Shown in pieces: positions 15,428 through 24,030 of a DNA stretch of 64,000 nucleotides. A program made the position numbers and the translations under genes. The stretch covers positions 2,542,001-2,606,000 of the forward strand of contig NZ_WHLY01000002.1 of the NCBI RefSeq assembly GCF_009296315.1. The letters run 5' to 3'. The stretch is from Salmonirosea aquatica (lineage in GTDB: Bacteria > Bacteroidota > Bacteroidia > Cytophagales > Spirosomataceae). The first letter of the stretch is position 1; each line of letters starts with the position of its first letter. The notes below the pieces were generated by a model. That model made no database searches. It was not told the DNA's origin and saw only the letters and a list, made by a program, of their open reading frames with translations.

Positions 15428-16534
15428 ATGAAAACTGTACGCATCCAGACCCAGGAAATTGGGTTATTGTTCAGAAACGGCGACTTCCATAAGGTACTTT
15501 TGCCGGGTAAGCACTGGATTTGGCCCAACGAAACGCTGTATTTCTACAAGCGGGGGGATTTACTGCAAAACCCGCCCCGTGATCTGACGGTACTGCTTTC
15601 GTACCCCGAAATTGCGGCCGAACTGGATGTGTTAGAGGTAAGAGATGGCGAAATCGCGTTGCAGTACGAGAACGAAATGTTCCGGGCGGTTCTCCAAAAA
15701 GGTCGCTGGGCCTACTGGAAAGGCGTTAAGAACTATCGGTACCAGATTCTGGACGTCACGCAATTGGCGATTCCGGCCGAAGTGGATCTTGCGTCCTTGA
15801 TGCCGCAGCCGTTGAGTGCCTACGTGCGGACTACCACCGTCGAAGGTCACGACAAAGGGGTACTTTTCATCGACTGGAAATTCGATAGCGTGCTGGAACC
15901 CGGCGTGTACCATTGGTGGAAAAACAACACGCCCGTCCACGTGCTGAAAGTGGACACGCGCCGACAGCAAATGGAAATTTCGGGTCAGGAAATCCTGACG
16001 AAAGACAAAGCCACGATTCGGCTCAGCTTTTACGTGCAGTACCACGTCCGCGATGTCGTTAAGGCCCTGGTCGAGAACAAAGACTACGACAAGCAGCTGT
16101 ACGTACAGATGCAGCTGGCCCTGCGGGCCTACATCGGCGGACTGACCCTGGACGAATTGCTGGACAAAAAGGCCGACATGGCCGAGGCCATTCTGCAGGT
16201 AACCGCCGCGAAAGCGGAGCAACTCGGCATCGAACTGAGTGGCGGCGGGGTACGCGACATTATCCTGCCGGGCGATATGCGCGACATCATGAACCAGGTA
16301 TTGATGGCCGAAAAGAAAGCCCAGGCCAACATCATCATGCGTCGGGAAGAAACCGCCTCTACCCGCAGCCTGTTGAATACGGCCAAACTGATGGAGGACA
16401 ACGAGATGCTGTGGAAGCTGAAGGAAATGGAGTACGTCGAAAAAATCGCCGAAAAAATCAACTCCATTTCGGTTTCCGGCAGCGGTCAGGTCATCGACCA
16501 GCTGAAGCAGATTTTTGTTTCGTCTAAAAACTAA
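15428..16534 (+). CDS. Slipin (SPFH/band 7) protein of RtcB locus
   Basis: 368 residues. An N-terminal region (EIGLLFRNGDFHKVLLPG) is repeated in diverged form near 139-160 (DKGVLFIDWKFDSVLEPG), then the SPFH core follows (SGQEILTKDKATIRLSF, YVQYHVRDV, LTLDELLDKK, GIELSGGGVRDIILPGDM), and a helical tail (EKKAQANIIMRREETAS). No N-terminal membrane helix is seen, unlike stomatins. Band 7 proteins form oligomeric membrane-linked scaffolds. The gene is followed by a structured spacer and rtcB on the same strand, so it probably helps organise RNA repair. Confidence 0.88.
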   Translation: MKTVRIQTQEIGLLFRNGDFHKVLLPGKHWIWPNETLYFYKRGDLLQNPPRDLTVLLSYPEIAAELDVLEVRDGEIALQYENEMFRAVLQKGRWAYWKGVKNYRYQILDVTQLAIPAEVDLASLMPQPLSAYVRTTTVEGHDKGVLFIDWKFDSVLEPGVYHWWKNNTPVHVLKVDTRRQQMEISGQEILTKDKATIRLSFYVQYHVRDVVKALVENKDYDKQLYVQMQLALRAYIGGLTLDELLDKKADMAEAILQVTAAKAEQLGIELSGGGVRDIILPGDMRDIMNQVLMAEKKAQANIIMRREETASTRSLLNTAKLMEDNEMLWKLKEMEYVEKIAEKINSISVSGSGQVIDQLKQIFVSSKN

Positions 16535-16542
16535 AAAACCTG

Positions 16543-16597
16543 CCACCAAGCGCTCGAGGCAAAGGTACCCTGGTACCATTCTTTGGGTGCTTGGTGG
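16543..16597 (+). other. Intercistronic stem-loop between slipin and rtcB
   Basis: A perfect 9-bp outer stem, CCACCAAGC (16543-16551) with GCTTGGTGG (16589-16597), encloses AAAG/CTTT and the palindrome GGTACC-CT-GGTACC. It ends 15 bases before the rtcB start and may be an RNA processing or translation-control element. A related CCACCAAG word occurs at 15142. Confidence 0.6.
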
Positions 16598-16612
16598 TTA
16601 AACAATCTGATT

Positions 16613-18148
16613 ATGGAAAATCCCGAAATTACTCTTGACGAGATATTGGTACTTGCGGCCATTCCCGACCACCTGCACGCCACTTTCCTGCGCGTAGCCA
16701 ATGGGTTGGTCCAACGCGCCAACTACCCCAAAGAAAAAGCACTGGGCCTGCTGGCGCAGATGCTCCAGAATCCTAAAAAGTACGCCTATTCCAAAAACAA
16801 GGTCACTAATCTGGCCCGGGCTATTTATGACCTTAACAAACAGGGCATCGCCGTGCCGCTGAGCGAAGCCGGGGCAACCTACTTGCCGCCGGAGCCAACG
16901 CCCTACCCGCTTCAAGCCGACGGAAAGCAGGAAACAACGGCCTTTGACCTGCGGACGGAGCGCCTACCCTACGCCATTTTTGGCCGGGAGTATATCGAAG
17001 AAGGGGCCCTGCTGCAAATGGAAACGGCCGCGAGTCTGCCCATTTCGGTGGCCGGGGCGCTCATGCCCGACGCCCATCAGGGCTACGGCCTGCCCATTGG
17101 CGGGGTACTTGCCACGGAACCCAATACCGTAATTCCCTTCGCTGTGGGCGTCGATATCGCCTGCCGGATGTGCCTGTCTGTTTTCGACCTGTCGCCGGAT
17201 TTCCTGAAGCGCGAACCACATTTACTAAAAAAGACGCTGGTCGAGAATACTAAGTTCGGCATGGGTGGCGAAGTGCGCGACAAGCACGACGAGAGCGTGA
17301 TGGACTTGCCCGAATGGCAGGCTACCAAGATAATCCGTGACCTGAAAGACAAGGCCTATCGGCAGTTGGGTACCTCCGGCACGGGCAACCATTTTGCGGA
17401 GTGGGGCATTGTGGACGTATATGGCGAGCAGGCTACCAACGGCCTTGACCTGCCACCCGGGCAATATATGGCTTTGCTGTCGCATTCGGGTTCGCGGGGT
17501 TTTGGCGGGAATGTAGCCAACTACTACTCCAAACTGGCCATGCAGAAAACCCACCTGCCCAAACAGGCGGCGCACCTGGCCTGGCTCGACCTGAATACAG
17601 AGGAAGGTCAGGAGTACTGGATTGCGATGAATCTGGCGGGGGAGTATGCCTCGGCCAACCACCACGAAATCCACAACAAAATTGCCAAAGCCCTGCGCCA
17701 AAAACCGCTGACGATGATCGAAAACCACCACAACTTTGCCTGGAAGGAGCAACTGGCCGATGGCCGCGAGGTGATGGTGCACCGCAAGGGCGCTACCCCC
17801 GCCGGGCCCGATGTACTGGGTATTATCCCCGGCTCAATGACCAAACCCGGCTTTGTGGTACGGGGCCGGGGCCACGCTGATTCTATCAATTCGGCCTCGC
17901 ACGGGGCCGGGCGGCTGATGTCACGGACCAAGGCACTCAACAGCATTACTCATGCACAGTTGAATAAAGCGTTACAGGAAGCCGATATTCAGCTCATCGG
18001 CGGCGACCTCGACGAGGCCCCGATGGTGTATAAAGACATCGAAACCGTCATCGCTGCGCAAAGTGAATTAGTGGAGGTACTGGCGAAGTTTACGCCCAAG
18101 ATCGTGAGAATGGCGGATGCAAACCGGAAGGAGGGGCGGGAGGATTGA
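16613..18148 (+). CDS. rtcB: RNA-splicing ligase RtcB
   Basis: 511 residues from the ATG at 16613, about 100 longer than E. coli RtcB owing to an N-terminal helical extension. RtcB joins 2',3'-cyclic phosphate (via 3'-phosphate) to 5'-OH RNA ends using GTP and Mn. Visible motifs: MPDAHQGYGLPIGGV, AVGVDIACRMC with the metal Cys, GTGNHFAEWG, SHSGSRGFGGN, ENHHNFAW, HRKGATPA, and SASHGAGRLMSR carrying the guanylated His. All catalytic blocks are present. Its neighbours (slipin, tRNA-like RNAs, WYL regulator) point to stress-induced repair of cleaved tRNA-like RNA. Confidence 0.95.
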   Translation: MENPEITLDEILVLAAIPDHLHATFLRVANGLVQRANYPKEKALGLLAQMLQNPKKYAYSKNKVTNLARAIYDLNKQGIAVPLSEAGATYLPPEPTPYPLQADGKQETTAFDLRTERLPYAIFGREYIEEGALLQMETAASLPISVAGALMPDAHQGYGLPIGGVLATEPNTVIPFAVGVDIACRMCLSVFDLSPDFLKREPHLLKKTLVENTKFGMGGEVRDKHDESVMDLPEWQATKIIRDLKDKAYRQLGTSGTGNHFAEWGIVDVYGEQATNGLDLPPGQYMALLSHSGSRGFGGNVANYYSKLAMQKTHLPKQAAHLAWLDLNTEEGQEYWIAMNLAGEYASANHHEIHNKIAKALRQKPLTMIENHHNFAWKEQLADGREVMVHRKGATPAGPDVLGIIPGSMTKPGFVVRGRGHADSINSASHGAGRLMSRTKALNSITHAQLNKALQEADIQLIGGDLDEAPMVYKDIETVIAAQSELVEVLAKFTPKIVRMADANRKEGRED

Positions 18149-18202
18149 GGATAAGGCTACTATAGGTTTCTCCTCTAATCTGTTATGTTCAGTTACGCTT
18201 AG

Positions 18203-18234
18203 AAAGTAACATAGAGATTTTCTTATGTTACTTT
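18203..18234. terminator. Bidirectional terminator between rtcB and LytTR genes
   Basis: AAAGTAACATA (18203-18213) pairs perfectly with TATGTTACTTT (18224-18234) around a 10-nt loop, with T and A flanks. It lies between two convergent genes and suits both. Confidence 0.7.
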
Positions 18235-18289
18235 TGGGGCTAAAAGTAAAATAAGGCCAGTGTACTTTGCCAAATCCATTTCATTTTAA

Positions 18290-19048
18290 TTAACGCTTCT
18301 TTGGCGTTCTAACTATGGCAAGCTGCTGGATTAAACGTTTATAGTGAGCTTCCGGAAATTCGATTGGGAGATTATCTCTGCCTTTTAGATAAATTTTACC
18401 TTTTTCAATGTGCTCAACGTGGTCAAGGTTAACCAGTAACGATCGGGAAAGATTGTAAAAATTGGGAGCTGTGAAAAATTGAGCCATATAACCCAGGTTC
18501 ATTGCATAAGCCCTTTCTTTCGACTCGCCTACCATATACATTTCGACATAAGCTCTATCCGCTTTTAAATAAAGTACGTCATCTTTCCGTATTTTTGAAT
18601 ACCCGCGCCCATTCTTAACTGGTAAATATAAACTATCCGATAAAAATGGATCGGCGGAGTTTGCAAACGAGGCCTGATAGTTATAGTAGGCTAGTTCAAT
18701 TTGAATTACAAGCTCCTCATTCCGAAATGGTTTAAGCAAATACGCTGCCGGCTGTGTTTGCTTGGCACGATCAATAGTGGGTTTTTCAGAATACCCGGTC
18801 AGATATATGATGGGCGTAGGGGTTGTTGCCAAAATGTGATGGGCAATATCGATACCATCCTCGGGAGAATGTTCTAAACGGATATCAATCAAAATTATAT
18901 CAGGAGGGGTATTCCTTATTGCAGTCAGGGTAGAAGATTTGTTACGGACAATATCGGTTACCACATGACCTCCTTTTTCCAATGTTTCTTTGATATCATG
19001 AGCGATCACGATATCGTCTTCGATGATCAGAATTTTAAGTGCTTTCAT
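18290..19048 (-). CDS. LytTR-family response regulator
   Basis: 252 residues. Receiver domain (1-120): acid pocket ED-D at 10-12, phosphoacceptor D55 in ILIDIRLE, T84 in YLTGYSE and K106 in YLLKPF. LytTR DNA-binding domain (about 140-245): YSKIRKDDVLYLKAD, FYNLSRSLLVNLDHVEHI. The typical Bacteroidota arrangement with a HisKA_2 kinase: the kinase gene ends ten bases before this start, so the two form an operon and a cognate pair. Confidence 0.93.
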   Translation of the reverse strand: MKALKILIIEDDIVIAHDIKETLEKGGHVVTDIVRNKSSTLTAIRNTPPDIILIDIRLEHSPEDGIDIAHHILATTPTPIIYLTGYSEKPTIDRAKQTQPAAYLLKPFRNEELVIQIELAYYNYQASFANSADPFLSDSLYLPVKNGRGYSKIRKDDVLYLKADRAYVEMYMVGESKERAYAMNLGYMAQFFTAPNFYNLSRSLLVNLDHVEHIEKGKIYLKGRDNLPIEFPEAHYKRLIQQLAIVRTPKKR

Positions 19049-19057
19049 GTGTCTAAA

Positions 19058-20815
19058 CTATACTGGCTTGCCTCGAAATTGAAAGGATTGAATGAGATTA
19101 AATTTCATATCGAATTGAAAATAGCCTTTGGTTTCCATCCTATAGGTACCAAACAATTGCTCTACCTGCATTTGAATTAAGCGCAATCCAAAAGATCTAA
19201 CAGGCGGGTTTGTTCTGGTAAAACCAGGTCCGTTATCGGTAAAACCTAGATGAAATGTCTTCTGCACGATTTGGGCAGAAATTTGAAGTGCAGGCTTTGG
19301 ATTATCTGGAAACGCATATTTACAGGCATTCGTAATCAATTCATTGATGATCAAACCAATCCGCATCATATGATCAACTGGTAGCTTCACGTTGGGTTCA
19401 ATATGGTATGCGACTTCAACTTGCTCCTGATTAAATGCTCGCAGTACCAAATCTACCAGTTCAGCGACAAAATCGGCCACGTTGACATTAACCACATCTT
19501 CGCCATCATATAGTTTCCGTTGGAGCAAACTCATTACTTCGATCCGGCGTTGACTGTCCTCGACGGCATTCCTGGCACTATCATCATCGAGTCCATTCAC
19601 CTGCAATCTTAAAAGACTTGATATCAGCTGCAAATTATTTTTTACGCGGTGATTTTGTTCCTGCACCAAGGTTTCATTCTGTTGGCTCAATCGCTCGTTC
19701 TTTTTGGAAGTACGGTACAAAACGATACTTGTTCCGACAGTAACTGAAAGTAATGCCAGCAGAATAAGTAAAGACCAGTTTTGTACTTGTAGTTTCTGTT
19801 TACTTAACAGCAGCTCTCTCTCCTTAGCTTCAATCAGTATTTTTTTCTTTTTTGCCTCATACTTTGCCTCATACGCAATAGTCAACCTGCTGACAGCACC
19901 ATTTCGGTCAGCGGTCATTTGATCTCTCTCATTGGCGCGTACCTTTAGTGACTGCTCAAATGCCTTTTGCCACTTCCCTTTTTGCCTGTAATATTCCATG
20001 TATAGGCTATTGAAATCCATTTCTGCTTTAAATGCCCTGATTTTCATTGCATTATATAATGCATTTGCCTTTTGTAACAGTGGATAGGCTTTATCAGGCT
20101 GGTTAAATTGCAGATAGGTATAAGCAAGTTGCTGGCTGGTGGCGATCTGTCCAAAAGTATTGTTACGTGCTGCATGCATTTTCAATGCAACCTGATAATG
20201 ATAGAATGCCCGGGGATTATGCTGGAACCCGTAAATCTTGCCTAACTGTCCGCTCATGCCTGCAATTGAAACCGAATCCTTCAATTCGTATGCTATTTTT
20301 GTAGCCAGTTTGCAATAGTAAAATACACTATCCTGTAACGGATGTGTACCGTACCTGGCCAAACTATCGTGACAAACAGCCATATAGCCCTCGCTCATTT
20401 CCTGATAAGCAGACATAAGGCTTTTCCTGGTTCCCAATCTGGCATAAGCCAATGATATACGGGCATATTCGAGCTGCTTGACCATGTTCAATTGTTCCCG
20501 TTCCAACCAGGACAGCCGCCCGTAAATCCTACTGACCTTGTCAAATTGATGCTTTTGTTCGACAATTTGTAGGGATTGTATGAAATAGCTCTTTGCCTTT
20601 AAATAGTTCTTGGCATCTACATTTATTTTGCCATACAGGTAATAGACTTCGGCCAAAAGCAGCGTGTCTTTCTTTGCCAGGGCTTCACGTTCCACCTCTT
20701 TGGCATAATTCAGCTTATCCTGCTGCAAAGGTATACCGGCCTGAGGCTGAGCAATTGATAGGTCCGACACAGCCAGAAGTACCAGAAGCCAGATGCTGCT
20801 CTTGAAATGTATCAT
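19058..20815 (-). CDS. TPR-containing sensor histidine kinase (HisKA_2)
   Basis: 585 residues from the ATG at 20815, which leads straight into a signal sequence (SSIWLLVLLAVSDLSIAQ). Residues about 35-330 are TPR-like helices in the periplasm, then one membrane helix (WSLLILLALLSVTVGTSIVLY), then cytoplasmic HisKA_2 with the phospho-His in QNHRVKNNLQLISSLL and an HATPase domain (N-box NELITNACKYAF, G-box DNGPGF). Hybrid of TPR sensor and histidine kinase is common in Bacteroidota. It would phosphorylate the LytTR regulator encoded next. Stimulus unknown. Confidence 0.92.
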   Translation of the reverse strand: MIHFKSSIWLLVLLAVSDLSIAQPQAGIPLQQDKLNYAKEVEREALAKKDTLLLAEVYYLYGKINVDAKNYLKAKSYFIQSLQIVEQKHQFDKVSRIYGRLSWLEREQLNMVKQLEYARISLAYARLGTRKSLMSAYQEMSEGYMAVCHDSLARYGTHPLQDSVFYYCKLATKIAYELKDSVSIAGMSGQLGKIYGFQHNPRAFYHYQVALKMHAARNNTFGQIATSQQLAYTYLQFNQPDKAYPLLQKANALYNAMKIRAFKAEMDFNSLYMEYYRQKGKWQKAFEQSLKVRANERDQMTADRNGAVSRLTIAYEAKYEAKKKKILIEAKERELLLSKQKLQVQNWSLLILLALLSVTVGTSIVLYRTSKKNERLSQQNETLVQEQNHRVKNNLQLISSLLRLQVNGLDDDSARNAVEDSQRRIEVMSLLQRKLYDGEDVVNVNVADFVAELVDLVLRAFNQEQVEVAYHIEPNVKLPVDHMMRIGLIINELITNACKYAFPDNPKPALQISAQIVQKTFHLGFTDNGPGFTRTNPPVRSFGLRLIQMQVEQLFGTYRMETKGYFQFDMKFNLIQSFQFRGKPV

Positions 20816-21113
20816 CGATATTGAAAATGATCTTACCCGGAAGGAGTAAACTGTAAAAATAGAGCTTTTCACCATATCAACTACCAAATTTACTGATAAT
20901 GAGAAATTTAACTCAAATCAGGCTGAACTGGGAGAGAGCTGAATCGATCGTTTTTGAAGCCAGGCTGGTGTCCGGAAAGTAGATAGTGATATTGGGAAAG
21001 AAGATTGCCAAGTCTGTATGCCCGCCTTGGCGTCTGTTTGTGATTTTATTTAACATTGAATGAGTATAACCAAGAGAAACAAAAACCACTGAGCATATAG
21101 GTGTAAAACTCAT
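20816..21113. other. Intergenic region between divergent genes
   Basis: About 300 bases separating the kinase start from a small lipoprotein on the other strand. It should hold two promoters. A 77-codon frame on the minus strand has no family features. I see no repeat or RNA. Confidence 0.4.
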
Positions 21114-21350
21114 ATGAAAATTAAGACCACACTTTATCCTTTCCACCTCATCTTACTGGCACTGGCCATAGGTTGCAGCAAGAAAGACGATGTTGTTGAT
21201 CCACGGGATCAGTTCGTGGGTACGTATAATGTTACCGTAACCGAAGGGCCACCTATGATGCGGACATTGAAAACTACCATCAAGTTTAGTAAATCCCAGT
21301 ACTCAGACCAGTTGATCTTGTCCGACTTTTTATCCCTGAATCCAACCTAA
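21114..21350 (+). CDS. Small lipoprotein, perhaps truncated
   Basis: 78 residues. A lipoprotein signal is clear (FHLILLALAIGC with Cys at about 20), followed by SKKDD, then QFVGTYNVTVTEG, which resembles the first strand of the lipocalin-like or META-type lipoproteins of Bacteroidota that are usually 120-150 residues. The frame ends at a TAA after LSLNPT, so the C-terminal part may be lost. The next gene starts six bases after. Confidence 0.5.
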   Translation: MKIKTTLYPFHLILLALAIGCSKKDDVVDPRDQFVGTYNVTVTEGPPMMRTLKTTIKFSKSQYSDQLILSDFLSLNPT

Positions 21351-21355
21351 TTTGT

Positions 21356-21807
21356 ATGAAAACTATACGTACTATCCTTTTAGTGTCCATTGGCACAAGC
21401 ATATGGACAAATCTTGCTGCCCAAACCAACTCAATGGCTTATTCTCTATCGGAATTAGAATTAGTCAGCGAATCTGATGTCGCGAAGAACAAAGTAGTAG
21501 CAGAAAAAAAGGCTACAAACTGTTGCCCATGGCAAATCCGAATATACCTCTCTACAGTTATGCAATTTTCACCGATAAAGGGCCATGGAATATTCGATTT
21601 ATGCGTATAGGACAGGCCAATTATCAGACGCCAAGTAAAGCTGAATTTGATGCGATAGCTAAGTCGTTAGTGAATCGCGGTTATAAATATACTGGATCAG
21701 AGGAAGACGTCAAAGAGTATGAAAGTGCTAAATATTACATGAATATGAGTGTAGTGAAAGAAAATAATGGAGTCTCATACCGGATCAATGTATTTATGAA
21801 TAATTGA
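21356..21807 (+). pseudogene. Small secreted protein, split by a frameshift in an A7 run
   Basis: The first frame starts at 21356 with a signal peptide (TILLVSIGTSIWTNLAAQ). It loses sense after VAEKKA at the A7 run 21504-21510. Adding one A gives VAEKKGYKLLPMANP and joins the second frame, which continues through IPLYSYAIFTDKG to NVFMNN at 21807, about 150 residues in all. The second part (LVNRGYKYTGSEEDV) resembles the end of the next protein (LISNGYTIQQDY), so they may be relatives. Either a sequence error or a real inactivation; function unknown. Confidence 0.65.
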
Positions 21808-22018
21808 GTGCCTCACCGTGGCCTATGTCGCCTCCTTGCGTATGTCCACAAGTTGAGATCGGTCCGGTTGACTGATTGTCAATGATCTGGTTTTTTAGTG
21901 TATTTTTTTATAACTCTATGATAAATAGTCTTCTACGAAGACTGCTTAGGAGCGAGCAAACGACTTTACAGGTTAATTCATCTATCAATAATTAGAATTT
22001 ATCTTACTAGCCAAAAAC

Positions 22019-22453
22019 ATGAGAAAAATTAAACCTTTGCCACGAATGATTACTTGCTTGATTCTAATTTTGCCTCTTAGGATTAATTCTACTTTTGCAC
22101 AATGCAGTGAATTTACTATTTCAGACTATGAAAAAATGGTTGATATGCCATTTTCTGACTTAGGTAATTTTGTTTCAAAAAAAGGGTATGTAGCATATAA
22201 TGATGAATTTTTTGTTGTTGCTTGTAAAAACGGAGAAAATAGCGTGAGTTCATATTTTGGTATAAAAAATAAAACTATAAATCTATTAGGCTACTCTTCT
22301 TTTAAAAAAGATAGTTTTGTAGAAAAATTAATCTCAAATGGCTATACCATACAGCAAGATTATTCCACTTTAGTATATGGCAATGAAAGGTATCTGGTCG
22401 AGATAGTCGATGAGAATAGTCGGTTCAATATTCGTATGAGAAAAGTAAATTAA
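22019..22453 (+). CDS. AT-rich small secreted protein of unknown function
   Basis: 144 residues with a signal peptide (MITCLILILPLRINSTFAQ). The mature part of about 115 residues has no known domain; two Cys are present. Segments FVEKLISNGYTI and YLVEIVDENSRFNIRM resemble the frameshifted neighbour, suggesting two members of one family. Composition is strongly AT-rich against the local native genes. Confidence 0.6.
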   Translation: MRKIKPLPRMITCLILILPLRINSTFAQCSEFTISDYEKMVDMPFSDLGNFVSKKGYVAYNDEFFVVACKNGENSVSSYFGIKNKTINLLGYSSFKKDSFVEKLISNGYTIQQDYSTLVYGNERYLVEIVDENSRFNIRMRKVN

Positions 22454-22726
22454 ATAAAGGATATAAGTTTGGCAGTGTAGTCCGCTTCGCCATTCCATCT
22501 TTCGGGCTACAGGTTGCTCGCCGAGCTTTAATGTTTTCAGCCCAACTGAGCAGGGGGCTAAAGGTGCTACGCCCCTCCTGCCAGTTGGGTGGCAGGCCCA
22601 TCAAGTGCTTGTTTGCCAGCGTCTCGGCGACAGACCACACGCCCCAAAAGTGTGGCTTTTTTTGCTCGTTGGGCGGGTCGTGGCTGACAAGTCAACCGCC
22701 CTAGTCAGGCAGGTTTAGGTTTGCGG
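22454..22726. other. GC-rich segment without genes, with a terminator-like hairpin
   Basis: About 270 bases of much higher GC than the gene before it, with no supported reading frame. CCACAC (22635-22640) pairs with GTGTGG (22650-22655) and is followed by T7 (22657-22663), a plus-strand terminator. The block ends where the TPR remnant starts and is probably debris of an insertion. Confidence 0.4.
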
Positions 22727-22911
22727 GCCATCGAGCTCGACCCCAAGGATGCCCGCGCCTACTGCAACCGGGGGGCAGCTATAATGAGCTGGGCCGCCAA
22801 GGAGATGCCGTGCGCGACTACACCAGGGCCATTCAGATCGATCCTAAAAATGCCGTTGCAAAATCAAATTTAGAAAATATGAGGAAGATGGCGGGCAATC
22901 GCACACCCTGA
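22727..22911 (+). pseudogene. 3' remnant of a TPR gene
   Basis: Starts abruptly as AIELDPKDARAYCNRG, loses frame at a G6 run near 22769-22774, and resumes as a TPR end with AIQIDPKNAVAKSNLE and the tail MAGNRTP. The same tail, out of frame, follows the intact TPR gene at 23054. No start codon is present. It is a duplicated and decayed 3' end. Confidence 0.75.
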
Positions 22912-23053
22912 CTTGTGGTCCGCAATCTGCCAACGATGATGCTGAGGCCAATGGAGCTTTGGAAAGGCACAAGATGCCGCAAGTAATTCGGCTAGTCCAT
23001 TGCCTGAGTGAGCTTTACCATCATTTCCTCATTCGACCTAAAAAAGAAGAAAC
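22912..23053. other. Spacer before TPR gene
   Basis: 142 bases after the TPR remnant, opening with ACTTGTGGTCC, a word that also follows the TPR gene at 23835. No gene or promoter box recognised. Confidence 0.3.
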
Positions 23054-23767
23054 ATGAAAAGAATTATAAGTCTATATGTATTTCTGATCTGGACAACTCC
23101 GCTCAAAGCCCAGACAGCCGATAATTACATTAATTCAGGAAACATAAAATATGAAAGTGGCAACATTTCAGGCGCGATTCAAGACTACACCAGGGCCATC
23201 CAGCTCGATCCCAAGGATGCCAAAGCCTACCTCAACCGGGGTGACAGCTATTACGAGCTGGGCCGCCACAAGGAGGCCGTGCGCGACTACACCAGGGCCA
23301 TCGAGCTCGACCCCAAAGACGCCATCGCCTACTTCAACCGGGGGGTCAGCTATTACAAGCAAGGCCACCACGAGGAGGCCGTGCGCGATTACACCAGGGC
23401 CATCGAGCTCGATCCCAAGGATGCCCGCGCCTACCTCAACCGGGGGAACCGCTATGATGAGTTGGGCCGCCGAGAGGAGGCCGTGCGCGACTACACCAGG
23501 GCCATCCAACTCAAGCCTGACTATGCCAGCGCCTACCTCAACCGGGGGGTCAGCTATCACAAGCAAGGCCGCCGAGAGGAGGCCGTGCGCGACTACACCA
23601 GGGCCATCGAGCTCGATCCCAAGGATGCCAGCGCCTACTTCAACCGGGGGAACGGCTATGATGAGTTGGGCCGCCACGAGGAGGCCGTGCGCGACTACAC
23701 CAGGGCCATCCAACTCAAGCCTGACTATGCCAAAGCCTACCTCAAAGGCCATTCAGATCGATCCTAA
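23054..23767 (+). CDS. Secreted TPR protein with near-identical repeats and shifted C-terminus
   Basis: 237 residues: signal peptide (IISLYVFLIWTTPLKAQ), then six to seven TPR units of exactly 34 residues (EAVRDYTRAIELDPKDAxAY, NRGxxYxxxGR). At DNA level the 102-bp units are almost identical, so the array is recent and prone to recombination. The end KAYLKGHSDRS is not TPR: the expected tail (AIQIDPNNSVAKSNLE...MAGNRTP) follows at once in another frame up to 23834, as if a repeat was deleted out of register. TPR arrays bind proteins; partner unknown. Confidence 0.8.
   Translation: MKRIISLYVFLIWTTPLKAQTADNYINSGNIKYESGNISGAIQDYTRAIQLDPKDAKAYLNRGDSYYELGRHKEAVRDYTRAIELDPKDAIAYFNRGVSYYKQGHHEEAVRDYTRAIELDPKDARAYLNRGNRYDELGRREEAVRDYTRAIQLKPDYASAYLNRGVSYHKQGRREEAVRDYTRAIELDPKDASAYFNRGNGYDELGRHEEAVRDYTRAIQLKPDYAKAYLKGHSDRS
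23175..23767 (+). repeat. 102-bp tandem repeat array (TPR coding)
   Basis: Units recur every 102 bases, each with the core GCGCGACTACACCAGGGCC (for example 23281, 23383 and 23485 with one change), about six copies. The 102-bp period equals one TPR. A lone decayed unit is at 22727-22911. Confidence 0.8.
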
Positions 23768-23849
23768 TAATTCCGTTGCAAAATCGAATTTGGAAATTTT
23801 GAGGAAGAAGATGGCAGGCAATCGCACACCCTGACTTGTGGTCCCCACC

Positions 23850-23976
23850 CGTTAACACCGATTTGCGACCGGTGTTGGGTCGTTTCGCGTTCGCAATACG
23901 ATGAGAGTATTAGTATTGCAAATGCGAGGGCACAGCATCGCGCGGCGAACCGTCCCGATTGCAAATCGGGACGGGC
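23850..23976 (+). repeat. Multi-hairpin palindromic element, family B, left copy
   Basis: Three stems: AACACCG...CGGTGTT (23854-23876), GCAATAC...GTATTGC (23893-23919), and CGTCCCGATT-GCA-AATCGGGACG (23951-23973). A diverged copy with the same order lies right of the following gene. Confidence 0.75.
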
Positions 23977-24030
23977 AGAGAAAGCAAAGCCTTGACGATA
24001 CAATAATGCGTTAAACTAAATCATAGGACA

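Noticed and set aside
15632-16579. Open frame of 315 codons on the minus strand
   Set aside because: Antisense to slipin; Phe/Gln/His-rich shadow composition and no family signal.
20913-21146. 77-codon frame on the minus strand
   Set aside because: No conserved feature; lies in the divergent promoter region.
22454-22726. Insertion sequence
   Set aside because: GC-rich and foreign-looking, but no transposase frame or terminal inverted repeats found.
23168-23752. 194-codon frame on the minus strand
   Set aside because: Repetitive shadow of the TPR array on the other strand.
23175-23767. CRISPR-like array
   Set aside because: The 102-bp period is a TPR codon array with no unique spacers and no cas genes nearby.
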